Origin: Anabas testudineus
Lineage: Eukaryota > Chordata > Actinopteri > Anabantiformes > Anabantidae
Reading direction: 5' to 3'
NCBI RefSeq assembly: GCF_900324465.2
Contig: NC_046627.1
Coordinates: 12,140,967 to 12,204,966, forward strand
Length of the DNA: 64,000 nt
Under the pieces are notes generated by a model. The model saw only the letters and a program-made list of their open reading frames with translations. It was not told the origin of the DNA and made no database searches. The position numbers and the translations under genes were made by a program. Positions 37,530 through 49,879 of the stretch are shown here, one piece after another (position 1 is the first letter of the stretch; each line of letters starts with the position of its first letter).

Positions 37530-40500
37530 ACAGAGAGGCTACACATTCTCAGGATACAAACATAATGCCACTATTTATAGGCCTGAGAAAACAGATAGGA
37601 ATCCATCCACCAATCCTGGAGTTTGTGGACAATTACCCTACAAACTGACCCACAGCTGCTCCAGGTGTAATGTTTTCTCAAACCTTTCTAACACGATGTC
37701 GCATAAAATGTATTTATTAAAGTAATACATTTGAAAGATGTCAAACAAACAAATATTAAGCCCCATTATTATTATTTATGCTTATTTAAAACATGAATTA
37801 TAGACATTTGACAAACTAGTAGTAGTGGTAGAAAGGGCATTGTTAAAAACAGTCAAGTTCCTTATGACGATGATGTATGATGTTAAATACTTGCAGACTC
37901 TATGAGGAAACTTCTGAAACAACTGAAAGTTAAAGTGAGACAGCAAATGAGACATGCAATTACCTACAGTAAGTGAGAAATATACCTTAAAATAAAAATA
38001 TACAATATTTGTAATTGTAATAATTCAGTTTGTAAACGTCTAAAATGCTTTTGTTACTTTTGTTTATTGTAGTTTTAACTTCACTGCAATACTGCTGTGT
38101 CTTTTCCAACATGACTTGTTGTTGTTTTTCCACGAACAGTACAAACTTCTGCAAACAACTTCATCAGAAAAGTACAGGAATTATTTTAGTCACTTTATCT
38201 CTGCCATCTATTATTTTATCTGCCACATACAGTGCATGTCAGGGTATGAAGGAACAAGTTTCTCTTTTTGACAAGTCATTGAATTGAATTTAATTGAATT
38301 GTTAAAGGCTTTCTTTGTCAAATGGGTCACCACATAAAAAGTGTGAAACAATGTATGTTTTTATTTAAACTATTTTTAATCAAATACAATTTTATGTGTG
38401 GGGGAAAGTGTGTGTTTTTTGTGCATATGCAGTATTCCACACCTCTTACTATTGGGTCCCATACTACCGCATTTAAACAGGCCTGCATTATAGTGCTTCT
38501 AAAGAAGACCAATTACGACCAATCCCTTGTGGAAAATTACAGGCCTACCAATCTGACACACAGCTCTTCCTCTCTGTTTTATTATACAAGTCTACTGTCT
38601 ACACCTACTACACTATATAGCCCAGCATCTTGAAGGAGGAAAAGTCATGTCACAGAGCTAAAGATGAATGTTTTGACTTTGCTCCCATCTATGTGATGAT
38701 ATAAAAGGACAAAAAGCCAAAAAGCTTATCATTTCATTTTCACTATCTGTATTTTACATTACAATTTATTTTTACAGCTTGCCGTGCATATGAGCAATTA
38801 ACCAGCTCAACCCCAAGAAGAAGTAGAAGCTTAAAAAATAAATTTAAATGAGAAGTTATTTCGACAGTGTTCACCAGTTCCATTTTCTTTTTGAGAAGTA
38901 AAGAGTTTCAATTAATGCCAAATCATGACTGAAGTTTATCTTCACCCTAAACTTGGAGCAGCAGTTAGGTCAATTGGTAGAGCAGTCATCTATAAACATC
39001 AGTTTTACTGGACTGGTTCCTTCTGGCTGTATGTTGAAATGTCCTTGGACAAGACACAGACACCCCACAGTTCCTCCACTGCAGCTTTCCAAACAAAAAT
39101 TTCCCCAAAGGGACATTACTATTAACTTTATATTGTTCAATTAGTACTTACTAGAATCCTGGAAAGGCTTAAAACCTGAGACCCAAAACTGACAGAGGCC
39201 ATAATTTATTTTTGTCTGCATGTATGTATTTGTCCCTGAGCTAACTGATTAGCCCTAGGTTTGTTGGGATGAAAACATTGCCATCAACTACCATTTACTT
39301 TACCATTAAAAACAGCAACTTCAGCTTGCAGACTACAACAGTGAAATGTCCCTGCAGCAAACATAAGTGTGGCTGTGTATCTCATACTACTGATTAACTA
39401 GCTTGAACAGTATTTTGCACGGCATTGGTAAATGCACAATCCAGCCTAAATTGTTTAAGTGTGCTGTGGTTGCTGTGTGTGTTCCGGGTCATTATAACAA
39501 CTGCCAGGTTGTAAGTCCCTGTCCTCCTGGTTGTCCACTGCTAGCTTTGTTTTTAATGTGTTGTTTGTTTGTTTGTTTTATTTTAGTTTGTGCTAATAAA
39601 CCTGTCCTCTGAAAGATCAATAATCCACATACTCTCAAGATACCAAAACATAATGTAAAACCTTAAACCTGCTTTGTGTCATTTGTTCAAATACAAAAGC
39701 AACAAGAAACGTGTTGTCAGGACTTGTAGGGAACTCTAGTTTCTGCACACAGTCATGAGTCTTAATTATTTAGCAAAGTGTCATTATTGCATGAGAAGTA
39801 TTCAGTTTCTGTTGTACAGGTTTCACTGTGTCACAGTCTGGAGGTTTTGTAAACTATAAAATTGTGATTGAAGGCCTTTATTTTCTTGTACAGTGTCTTT
39901 AACTAAATAGAAAAATATAAAGGCACTCCTAAACCCCAAAATCTACAATTTTGTTTTTACAAAATGTGAAAAGATGTGAATGTTTTTATGAGTTATGAGT
40001 TCAATGGTGACCCCAGCATGGAAGGCTGCCTTAGACTGTATGTAAAGATTAACATCTTTCTTATGTGATTCTAATTTATTGTACAGGTTTATATTGCTTT
40101 TTTTTACTGATTTGTGCATATCTTTATGTCAATGTAAAACAGTTTTTTCTGTTTCCACATATTAAAACTTCCAGCACATCACATTGATACAGGGTATGTA
40201 AGTATTTAAAAATAAAAAAAAAAGGAACATTTTTTTTTTATTTCAAAACAAGACCTAATTGGCAAATGTAAAATATTTAATAGCTTACAGTCCTATCTTT
40301 TACTTTATGAATACATTATGTGGTTGCAATGTAAATAAATGCTTTTAGCTGTTCATATGACTACTAATCAGTTCTAACTGCAACTGCATGTTTTCAATGT
40401 CTAATTTCTGTCAAAGAGGGGATATTTAAAAACTTGTTTGTGTTTTGTGTAATTTAATTTCACAATGTTGCTAATAATATTGATAAAAAAAATTTATAAA

Positions 40501-40660
40501 GTATTCGGTCAATGTAGTTGACGCACTCTAATGTAGGACTCTAAAGATAGTCCTACATTTATTGCTTAGTCATTTTAGTTTTTATACTAAAATGTTGGCA
40601 ACTGTAAATCGAATATAAATTAAAATGTATTAAATTATTACATTTAAAAAACTATTCATT
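37530..40660. other. Spacer between C2 and B2, twin of 13530-16300
   Basis: Divergent intergenic region of the C2/B2 head-to-head pair. Contains a SINE-like insertion at 38950-39115 absent from unit 1. No gene recognised. Frames at 38045-38633 and 39403-39612 lack conserved coding signal. Confidence 0.5.
38950..39115 (+). mobile_element. tRNA-derived SINE fragment
   Basis: A tRNA-like head with an A-box-like stretch (TCAATTGGTAGAGCAGTCATC) is followed by the body sequence ATGTCCTTGGACAAGACAC typical of fish SINEs. Unit 2 only. Confidence 0.5.
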
Positions 40661-40713
40661 TAGTTGTGTCTGTTCATGTTTCCTGTTTTGACAGGGGACA
40701 AGATAAGAACCTG

Positions 40714-40720
40714 TATATAA
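40714..40720 (+). promoter_or_regulatory. TATA box of lectin B2
   Basis: TATATAA about 200 bp upstream of the B2 ATG, with the same leader exon and 5' UTR intron as B1. Confidence 0.75.
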
Positions 40721-40915
40721 CAGCTGGTCTTTGTATCACTGCTGCCACATAGGAAGACTGGAGCTACAGGTTGAGATCGATAAAGAACACAAACAAAACC
40801 TCTACAGCAGGTTTGCTACAAACGTCATTGTCTTTTGACTTCACATTACTGAGACACAATGATTAATGGGTTTCTCTCTGTATTAAAGGTCATCGTCATC
40901 TTTTGCATGTCCACC

Positions 40916-42489
40916 ATGAAGATCTTGACTGTGTTTGCATTTGTATGTGCCCTGATGATTCTCACCAGAGCTGCTGGTGAGTATTTTAAATACGAAGTGT
41001 AATGGAAGTACTGTACTGTATGGTTTTCAATAAACATTTACAAACTAAGGAACTAGTGTGTTAAAGTTGCACCAGTTGTTCTAAAGGCTGGTATTCTGAA
41101 GACTCAAAATCATCGATTTGCTGTATTTCTGTTTGTGTTTCACAGAAAAACCTAAGAGATCTTGTCCTAGTGGTTGGAGCAGGTACAGGAGTCGCTGTTT
41201 TCACTATGTTCCACGAGAGATGACTTGGGCTCAAGCTGAGGTAAAACATGGTATTGATTCATTTCAGAATACTGTTATTCTATACGCATCAACTGTTATA
41301 TGTTATATTTCTGAGAAGCTCTAAACTACAGTATGTCTGTGTTCATCTCCACTGTAGAGAAACTGTCAGTCCATTGGTTCACATCTTGCATCTGTCCATA
41401 CAGCTAAAGAGTATTACCAGATTAAAAACATCATAAGAATTAGAACACATGAGTATCCAGAGACTTGGATTGGAGGCTCTGATGCTCAAGAGGTATGGTA
41501 ATTTATTTATTATTGAAATATCTTTACATAAAGGTTTGAGTTAAAATGACCACTTTCTTAAAAAGAACACAGCGTTTACTGTTTTCATTACAACTCATTA
41601 TAAATATTCATGCTGCGATTTATACAGTTAGTTCTGACCAAGTTATAAGTGGGCGATAGTCTCAGTGGTGGAGTTACCAAAAAATACATGTAATATTAAA
41701 AGCAGCATAAACTCTGACGACTTAACCTTTGGAACTTTAACAATCAACCTCAACTTCCACACTTTTTACCTTTCTAACAACATCACCTGATTTCATGCTC
41801 ATGTCAGATAAATATACTGTGACTTCACCTCCCTAGTTTGCTTTTATTAATGTAATAATGTTTAAGTGTCAGCTTGCTGGGAAATATTCAGCCTCATGAC
41901 TTGTAGAACATGCATAAGTCCCTGCGTGGATACCACTGTCTTTAACTGATCCCAGTGTTGTCAAGAGAGCTTCAGATTTCCTTCTGTCTGAAAAGCACTT
42001 TGAAAAGCCCATGTACAGTATATTACAGTGTTTTGTGCCTGTATGATTTATTCTGTTTCTAGGAAAGTTTCTGGTTCTGGATTGATGGATCACCTTTCAA
42101 ATTTCAATTCTGGTGCAAGGGAGAGCCCAACAACACTTCAGGAAAACAGCACTGTTTGGCAATAAATTATGGAGGTAAATCAAAAATAATACAATCTAAG
42201 TGGTATACATATTAAAGGGTAAATGAAAGATGAATGCATGGAGATTTCATAAATGCATACAACATTTTTTACTCATTAAATATAATCCTGGTTAGTAAAA
42301 TGATAAAAATTTAAAATGAAATATTGTATGCATTAAATATACATTATGCCACAGTATATGTTGATATTTATGTCCGTTTTTGTGATACATACAGGTAACA
42401 AATGCTGGGATGATAGACAGTGTGACCATCATCTTCCATCTGTGTGTTCTAAAAGAATCATTACTTCATCAGTTCCTGAGCTGAAGTAA
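40916..42489 (+). CDS. Lectin B2: secreted single-CTLD protein with EPN motif, 165 aa
   Basis: Exons 40916-40976, 41146-41240, 41358-41492, 42063-42174 and 42395-42489 total 498 nt, the same structure as B1. Signal exon MKILTVFAFVCALMILTRAA. CTLD marks: CPSGWSRYRSRCFHYVP, MTWAQAE, NCQSIGSHLASVHTAKEYY, ETWIGG, FWFWIDGSP, CKGEPNNTSGKQHCLAIN, KCWDD, CDHHLPSVC. The loop gains an N-glycosylation sequon (N-T-S) beside EPN that B1 lacks. Exon 5, both flanking introns and the 3' UTR are nearly identical to B1, while exon 4 has 14 substitutions in 112 nt. Predicted Ca2+-dependent lectin by EPN; ligand unknown. AATAAA is at about 42699. Confidence 0.9.
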
Positions 42490-44193
42490 CAGGAAAAACA
42501 GAAAGCAAACATTCATCTCTCCCAATCTCGATTTCTTTTCTATCGCTGTAACGCTGTTGAATGAATGAAGCGACAAGTGACAACAAAAGCCAAAGTGTCT
42601 CTTAGGTCAAGATGTTCAAGAAGATTGAACATGTTGTGAAAGTAATGCATTTTACATGACTGCAATTCAATTCTGCAAGAACTGTTCTTTCTTTATCCAA
42701 ATAAAAGCTTTAAGCATTGAAAAAAATTGTGACTTTGTCTTCTCTGTCTCCACGATTATGATCTAACACATTTCAGGCATACATAATAATAATGATAATA
42801 AAATAAAAAAATATAGGTGTTTTGAAATTAATTGGTAAATATGTTAGTATGGTCCAGTGGCAGTAGCTAGCCATGGCAGAAAGATTATTTTTCTAAAGCT
42901 TTGACTTAAGTAAGTGCTCAAGAACATGATTTAATGTTCCGATATGTTCAAACATATCTGCTGGTGACACCTGGTGGTCAAACGTATGAAGCTGCTAACA
43001 AAAAAAAAACAGATTTACTAAACTGTGGGACGTGTATTTTTAAAGGCCACTATACATGTACTGTATATGTAATAAAAGGTTTTGGTGGCAACGGCTTGTG
43101 TGTCAAAATCACAAATTAGTTCAGTCATATAGTTACTTCTTCTTCCTTCACAGTGTTTCTAAAGTTTTGCAAATGCGGATAAACTTACATCATATGGTTT
43201 CCATATGATTTATATGAATTGTGCTATGAAGTAAATGATGTTATTTTTATTATAATATTTGTTGTAGTATCTGTTGTATATCAGCAATGATGTGTCGCCC
43301 TCTTGTGGTTGAACTGAAACAGTAAGTCCAACAGATTGTCAAAGAAATCATCTCCTCTAACTATCCTGGTTGAATGTCCATGCAAATTAAATGTTTTCTT
43401 CTTGTCTTTTCAAGACAGCAATCAGTGAGCTTTGATTACAAACAGCACAGCTTTCTTATATGTAAACAGATAATTTAAATCCCATGCGGCAGTAGTACTA
43501 AACAAAAACCCATCTGATTGTTATTGGAAATATTTACCAATAACTACAGGTATTCAGATTGGAGGAGAACACACTGAGGGCTATTGCAGAAAGATAATGC
43601 AGTATGATTTGAAAAATGTAAGAATTTTTACTTCAACCCATCACATCATATAACAACAACATTCGTTTGACATTGTTTTTTATGGGTCTCATTTATTTCA
43701 TTCACATTTGTTCTTGTTATTCTTGATTTGGATAATACTAGAAATGGGTGTGTCTCAGCATGATGGACAGATTATCAGGACATACCAGAGGAGTGGAGCA
43801 GCATTTGAAAGAAAACCTAATTTACTTCCAGTTTTTCTTTCAAACTCTTAGACATGAACAAACATGTGCACAATTAATACTAAATTTATTGTCTTTCACA
43901 GTATTAACTTAATAATTGCTAGAATGCATTCATTACATTTACATGATCATACTGTATATTTCTGTGTACATCCTTAGAGAATCAATACAATAACATTATT
44001 CTTATGCATTTTCAAGCTCTGATTTATTATTACACAGAAACTAATGAGTGTGTTTCCAGTTGACAGAAGTCTGGGTAATATTTACTTTATTTTTGCTTTA
44101 CTATTGCTAAAATATTACTCCACTATTACCTTTTTAATAATTAGTGCTACCAAACACAGACTCACAGGCCACCATTCACTTGTTGCTTAGATT
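42490..44193. other. B2 3' flank running into the third (D) unit
   Basis: Near-identical to 18137-18779 up to about 43128. From about 43185 onward it matches the region upstream of C1 and C2 on the plus strand (8565-8700, 30545-30690). This is the junction between unit 2 and the partial unit carrying D. No gene. Confidence 0.55.
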
Positions 44194-44466
44194 TTTATTT
44201 TTTTGTTTTATGCATAAGAACAAGAAATAACTCTTTAATTTGAAGAAAAAAGTGTTACAGAAATCATTCTTCATATAAAACACTCTGCTCTTATTACAGG
44301 TGCAAACCTGATGCAATCCAGCTTGTGTTTATGTCACTTGTCATTTCATTCATTATGTAGTATTACAGCAATGGAAAGAAGCTGTAAAATGAGTTGCAGC
44401 GAAAAAGACACATTCACCAGTGTTTGTTATTAACGGGTGAATTAAGTTTCTGCTTCATTCCAGGTC

Positions 44467-46602
44467 TCACATGATAATTATGCCACAGACAGATGGGAGA
44501 CGAGCATCGCACTGCACATCCGTGCATGACTGCTCATCTTCTGTAAACACAAAAAAGTCAGTCAGAGCTGCATGCTCTCACTAAGGTAGATATCTTTTCC
44601 TACAAGCCGCTGGGAAAATAACATTGTTCTCTAGAGCAATTCACTGTGTACAGTTAAAAGGAAAATTCAGATTGTTTAATCATCTAAACCACATACTTTA
44701 TGTTATCAAGATTGTTTTACCTTCAACTGTGATCTGTAAACAGTAGCTCTCAGCATTGTTTTCAGAACACTCAAAATGTTCACTCCAGGGAAAATAATGA
44801 ATCTGTGAGACAATATAGAAAATATATTTTTTTAAATTAATAATAATGAAAAACATATAGATTAAACTAGCCTTGTGTAATGATGAATTATGTACCTCAT
44901 GACCTCCAAACCATATTGGTCCATCCCCGTGACCAACTTTCTGCAGCTCCTTTTGAATGTCATCGGAGGGATTGTCCTGGAATACAGTTGCAAGGTTTCC
45001 CCCCTTGGACCTACAGTTTTCCTACAGTGGTAAATGTGAGTAAAGTCACTAAAGCACAATATTAACTCTACAACACCAGTGTTACAATCCTGCTCCTCTT
45101 GGTTTGTTTTTTCCATTTGTGCGTGACATAATTGGGTCCAACCTGAACAAGAAGCCATTCAACCAGGTGTGCAAGTAAATACAGAGTAATGTCTAAAATA
45201 AATCTATGTTCATGCAGGAATCCTGATGATTACCTCTGCTTCGTCCCAAGTCATGATTTTTGGAACATAAAGGATGCACTGCATACTGTACATGGACCAA
45301 CCCTTAGGGCAAGATGGCTCCCAGTGAAAATCTGTTGACAAAAAATAAAAAATCCCTCTTGTGGTTTGGAGTTTTTACAATTTACACTTCTCAAAAAAAT
45401 AAAAAGAGGAACACTTTGAAAATGAGGAAAATATTATGCTATAATTATATTTATACGTATATGGACTAGGTAATGTGTTAGGAATGATCTTTTGATGAAG
45501 ATGAAAATTCTCAAACTACCGATGACTGAACTCAAAGACATCCCAATAATCACAGTGATAAAATGATGCCGCAGGTTAGTACATGTTGCACAAGTTGCAT
45601 TGCAGCAAGTCAAAATGGTACTCAGGGCATGCTCCTAACTAGAGAACGGGTGGTGTCCTGGAGTATCTCCTCTCAGATCTGGACCAGGGCATCACTTGCA
45701 TGTGCAACCTGGCAGCGTCGAAGGGGTCCTATTGAATTCACGACAGGAGAGCGTGGGGGCCAGTCGGTGGTATCAATTTCTTTATTCTTCAGGAACTACC
45801 TGTATGTTCTCACAACATAAAACTGGGTGTTGTTGTGCACCAGGAGGAATCCAGGACCGACTGTATCAGCATAGAGTCTGAAAATGGGTCCAAGAATTTT
45901 ATCTTGATACCAGATAAGATGAGGAGGGAAAAACTGTCTTTGGCGTCCACCTGTTAAACCATTCCTGTTTTGGAGGTTGTCTGATATGTAACTGACCAGA
46001 TCAATATTCTAGAAATTTAATGGACTTGATATTATACTCTATCTCACTAAAAAGTGTTCCTTTCCCTTTTATTTATTAAGCAGTGTATATGTTTTACTTA
46101 TCCACTGCATATGATTATGACACTGTAAGTTTTATATTTCAAATCTGATTAAATTTACCAAAGACTTACAATTTGGTCCCTCTTCACCATATTGACCGCC
46201 GTGTAGTGGAGGAGCTGGATGAAAATTTTAACACACCAGTTAGCAGTGCTGGAAGAAGTCATGATATCTGAAGACATGTACTGCACACTTACTTGTTGAA
46301 ATAGGTTCTGTTGTAGGTTGATCCTCATCTTGTGAAAGAGCTGGATGGAAAGTTTGGTACACCAGTGAGAAGTGGTTGGAAAAAGTCATGAGATTGAGAC
46401 ATTGATCTGATTGAGATATGAGACATTCTAGTTGTTGGAGAGTAACTTGAAAACATGCCGGTCTCCCTCCTATTTAAATTGTAGCTAAAGCCACCGGGGG
46501 AAATAGAATGGACTGTACAGTATGTTGCTGCTAGCAAATACCTGCAGCTCTGATCACACCCATCATGGCAAAAACAAACAGAGACAGCGTGAGAATCTTC
46601 AT
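44467..46602 (-). CDS. Lectin D: secreted CTLD protein with Pro/Glu/Thr-rich stalk, 177 aa
   Basis: Seven coding exons on the minus strand: 46542-46602 (signal, MKILTLSLFVFAMMGVIRAA), 46293-46340 (ALSQDEDQPTTEPIST), 46170-46214 (APPLHGGQYGEEGPN), 45234-45331, 44896-45021, 44721-44802, 44467-44540. They total 534 nt with consistent phases and GT-AG sites. The two mini-exons are phase 1-1 and form an about 31-residue stalk. CTLD marks: PSCPKGWSMYSMQC, MTWDEAE, NCRSKGGNLATVF, IWFGG, CSENNAESYCLQI, CTDVQCDARLPSVCG. The long-loop EPN/QPD and the WND are absent, so sugar binding of the usual kind is unlikely. The function may be protein- or ice/lipid-binding, or unknown. This is the only intact stalked lectin in the window. 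Poly(A) signal is at 44194-44199 (minus). Confidence 0.87.
45385..46085. mobile_element. Internally deleted Tc1/mariner-type element in the D intron
   Basis: Ends are inverted: CACTTCTCAAAAAAATAAAA..GGAACACT on the left and CACTGCTTAATAAATAAAAG..GGAACACT read inward on the right, flanked by TA. Interior text (CACCAGGAGGAATCCAGGAC, TGTTAAACCATTCCTGTTTT) is from the same element family as the C1 and C2 intron remnants but keeps different parts. No intact transposase. Confidence 0.7.
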
Positions 46603-46839
46603 CTTGCAGCTCATGAAGGATGGTAATAACCTGTCATGGATAAGCAGATGTGTTACTCATAACTCTGCAGAGAACTGAGAACATTGTACTGACAGTACTT
46701 TAAATAAAGCTGATGAGAGGTGAGTTTCTAGCAAACCTGATGTAGAATTATTTTCTCCTCTTCCCTCTTGGTATCAGACTGGAGCTTGTCTTCCTGAGTT
46801 CAGGTGGTAAACAGTGATGAAGAAAGAAACATCTGCTCT

Positions 46840-46847
46840 TAAATATA
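46840..46847 (-). promoter_or_regulatory. TATA box of lectin D
   Basis: TATATTTA(AG) on the minus strand, about 240 bp upstream of the ATG. A leader with CAGGAAGACAAGCTCCAGTC and a 5' UTR intron (donor CATCAG|GTTTGC near 46737) follow. Confidence 0.65.
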
Positions 46848-46869
46848 CTCGCTAACGGATGTAAAAATA

Positions 46870-49020
46870 GGAACACAGGCCATGTGTCAGGGAAATTTGG
46901 CTCAATAAACAATGAGGTTTTGTTTAAGTACTGAAGTGGGAACACATGCTAGATAGGAACCTGACTCATTGTTTAATTTTACTGATGCAGTATTTATCTA
47001 GTCATGCTGCTGATTCACCTGAAAGCTGAGCTGTAAAGTAAATGTTACCATCCTTCAAAGAAAACATTTGGTCTAGAAATATAAAACATAACATATCCAT
47101 AATTTTGTCTTATATAACTGTATCTGTTAAGATCTATCTCCAGCATTTAATGACTCCTGTTGTTTTTAGCCCTTGATACTGACAAGAGCTGAGATGACCT
47201 CAAGTGTCTCTTTCAAGAAAATCTGATGACTTCTGAAATGACCAAGGACTGTTGGTATCATAGCATCAGTCCCACCAATAAGCTGAATTCTCTAAATTGC
47301 CTTTCATATACTGATTTATTGTTTGTTATGTAACACTACTTAGACCTTCCAACATGCAACAATGTGTCATTATTTAGTTTTGTTTTGCTTTTGTTATGCT
47401 AGCTTGTGTTAATAGCTGGTGCCGGCTGAAAACTGAAAAGTAAATGGTGTGATTATGTTTCGGACCCCTAGAAGAACACTTTGTACAATAAAACACTAGT
47501 TTTACATTGAAAATATATACATGCTTGAGGATAAGAAAAAAAACTGTATTGTGCATTACTAAAGAATTATTATTATTATTGTGCATTTTTTTATTCTGAG
47601 GAACACCAAACCCAATTTGAATTAACCAAAGTTATCAACAGGTTTAGATAAAACTATATCATCAAACATTCTGTAATCTTGTTAGAATGACCCTTTTGCA
47701 TATCCAGTGGAGCTGTTAGGAGGCCAAATGTTGCCATGGTGAGAAAGAGAGAGAGAAAATATTTACCATATGGTTCTCAAAACATTTTAACAAAGCTTCA
47801 CTGTTCACACAAGCTTGGAAGCTGATCCAGAACAATCAAATACGAAAGCCAAATACAACAGTGATAAGATTTTGATGGCAATTGTTAGTAATATTCAAGA
47901 TTGAGTTTTATCATCAGTACCAAAGATCCTAAGATGGTCATCAAAATAGACATCAGTAAGACAATGGGATATGACTGGAATCTTAGGAAACATGCATTTT
48001 ATTGTAGGACACTGTTCTGGAGATGGTAGGTGTATTCCATAGGCTACAGATGCTTGAGACAAAAGTCAAAGCGATCAGTTTAGGTTGAGGCAAGAAAAGT
48101 ACTGAGAGTAGAATCAGAGAAGTTTTTGATGTAAATTTTAAGCAAACATTTTGTGTTTAGTAACTGTTAAGTTTGGTCTATTACCCCAGTTCACAATCTT
48201 TCCCTACACTTAACCAAGTGTTGTCATTGCCTTAACCCAACCATAAAAAAACATTTAAAATGTTGGAGTGGCATACCTGGATGTTGAACTTTAAGATCAC
48301 ATATTTTCACAACAGGCAAAACAGGAATTTTAAGATAGTTTAGGCTGTGAATATTTCAATGATATGTTAATATGTATTTGTGACTTGTCATTTACATTAA
48401 AAGTGAACATATAATTATTAGGTTTATAGAAAATATAACCTGGTTGCCATTGCCTTCCCCACAAAACTGGAGTTAGCTGTATACACATGCAATTTAAGAG
48501 ACAGGGTTAGAATTACAATGGTAAACAATAAAATGTCTCATTTTGGCTGATAAAATTACAAACTGACAATAATAGAAATTCATAATTGTACTGTGTTCAT
48601 TCAATTAGAGAATGAAACATCAGCTCTGAAATACTGTCTGCTCAGTTATGGATATAAACACAGGAACGCTGGTATTTATTTAACAACACCCTAAGTCAGG
48701 TTAGCATAGCTATGAAAACAGGAACAAAATCCATCAAGGAAGCAGACTCATTGTATAATTTAAATGATGTTTATCTATGTTAGATCCATGTAGTTGTCAA
48801 ATTTATCTAGTCATGCTGCTGATTTACCTGACAGCCTAGCTGTGAAGTAAATTTTAGCATCCTCTAAATAAAATTTGCTTAATAAATGTATATATTGAGA
48901 ATATAAGAATAAAATATAATTAATCCATAGTTTTGTTTCATTTTGTGTTAGCTAACTGTATGTTACTAGAGCTATCTGTAGCATTCATTGACTCCCATTG
49001 TTTTTAGTGTATACTTTTAC
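46870..49020. other. D upstream flank and spacer, with a decayed lectin-promoter copy
   Basis: Mostly featureless AT-rich sequence. At about 48600-48870 there is a recognisable decayed copy of the D/E distal promoter region (CATCAGCTCTGAAATACTG.., TTATCTAGTCATGCTGCTGA..), suggesting another stalked-lectin gene once stood between D and E1. No coding exon of it is found. Confidence 0.5.
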
Positions 49021-49024
49021 ACAT

Positions 49025-49583
49025 TGTCGGGTTTAAAATAACCACAACACTGTTCATACCCTGAGAGACGAAGACAATAAAGCACAACAAGGACACTGCT
49101 CGGCCTTTTTACTTGCAAGGGGAGCCAGCCTGAGGTTTTAGCATCATAAATGCTTCACCCAGGAATTTCTACCTCCGACTCCGTCCGTCTCCCCTTTGTA
49201 CAAGCTTTTTATTAAAGATGAGACACACCCTGAAGTTACAGATGTGGGTGTATGCTATGGTTACATGGTGAAGATAAGATGATCATATTGCAAGAAAAAG
49301 AAACTCCATACAAGGATAAAACATTGGTTATAGGCGTATAGCAACAGGAGCTGTTCAACTCCAAGGCCGCTGACCTTTTCTTGACCTTTCCTGTTTCCTG
49401 TCTGTGTGCAAAGTGCAGCTTCAGCACAGTACAACATGCTCTTGTTGCTTACAGGATTAAACATCAAACACATGTATCCTTCATAATGACAATAAGTAAA
49501 AAACAAGAAATTATCCTTATGAGTGAAGTAACATTGTAACAAGAAAATTATAAATCAGTGAGTAAATCATATTTACTCTAACA
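49025..49583 (-). mobile_element. Probable solo LTR (fossil), about 560 bp
   Basis: Read on the minus strand it starts TGTTAGAGTAAATATG and ends TTTAAACCCGACA (TG..CA), with an AATAAAAAGCTTGTAC poly(A)-type block about 180 bp before the end. Flanks ACACAT and CACAAA give at best a short imperfect target duplication. ERV-like by layout; family uncertain. Confidence 0.5.
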
Positions 49584-49879
49584 CACAAAAATGTATGAGA
49601 ATGTGTAGGAAGGAAGAAAAAACAAGATTAAATAATAATAGTATAGTTAGGAAAATACCTAAAAGTGATGTACTTGTGAGCATTTCACTGTTTATTGAGG
49701 GAAAAAAAAAGCCATATGGGGGACAGAGCTCTGCATTCTCTGTTTGGTGCTAAAGTGTTGAAGATGACTGTGATGAGCTCCCACATGCAGTGAATGATGC
49801 CAACCCAAAGGGCCTTTAAATAAAGTATCACAGTGATCTGACAATGAAAGAATTTGAGACTAGAAACAGAAAAAGTAAT

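Larger units (their letters stand above)
21412..43128. repeat. Tandem duplication unit 2 (A2-Q2-C2-B2)
   Basis: Direct-orientation copy of 1-18779; block correspondences are given under unit 1. Unit 2-specific features are the longer L2 LINE, the solo LTR at 28451-28930, CA/CT/TA microsatellites, the RTE insertion at 34081-37207 and the absence of 11160-13530. Divergence varies along its length. It is under about 1% in the B2 3' half and several per cent to about 10% elsewhere, suggesting later gene conversion in the B region. Confidence 0.9.
43185..46870. repeat. Partial third duplication unit carrying lectin D
   Basis: Matches 8565-11150 and 30545-37525 in order (RTE excluded): 3' flank, CTLD exons, intronic transposon, stalk exons, signal exon, promoter. 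More diverged from C1 and C2 than they are from each other, so the duplication is older. No A- or B-type gene accompanies it. Confidence 0.8.

Noticed and set aside
38950-39115. tRNA gene
   Set aside because: Only an A-box-like tRNA head is seen, with no full cloverleaf and a SINE body attached.
45563-45881. Plus-strand open frames of 85 and 61 codons
   Set aside because: Lie inside the internally deleted transposon of the D intron and match no protein.
44467-46602. Naming D (or A) a type II antifreeze protein
   Set aside because: These share the same CTLD fold and small secreted form as many fish lectins; no sequence feature seen here proves ice binding.
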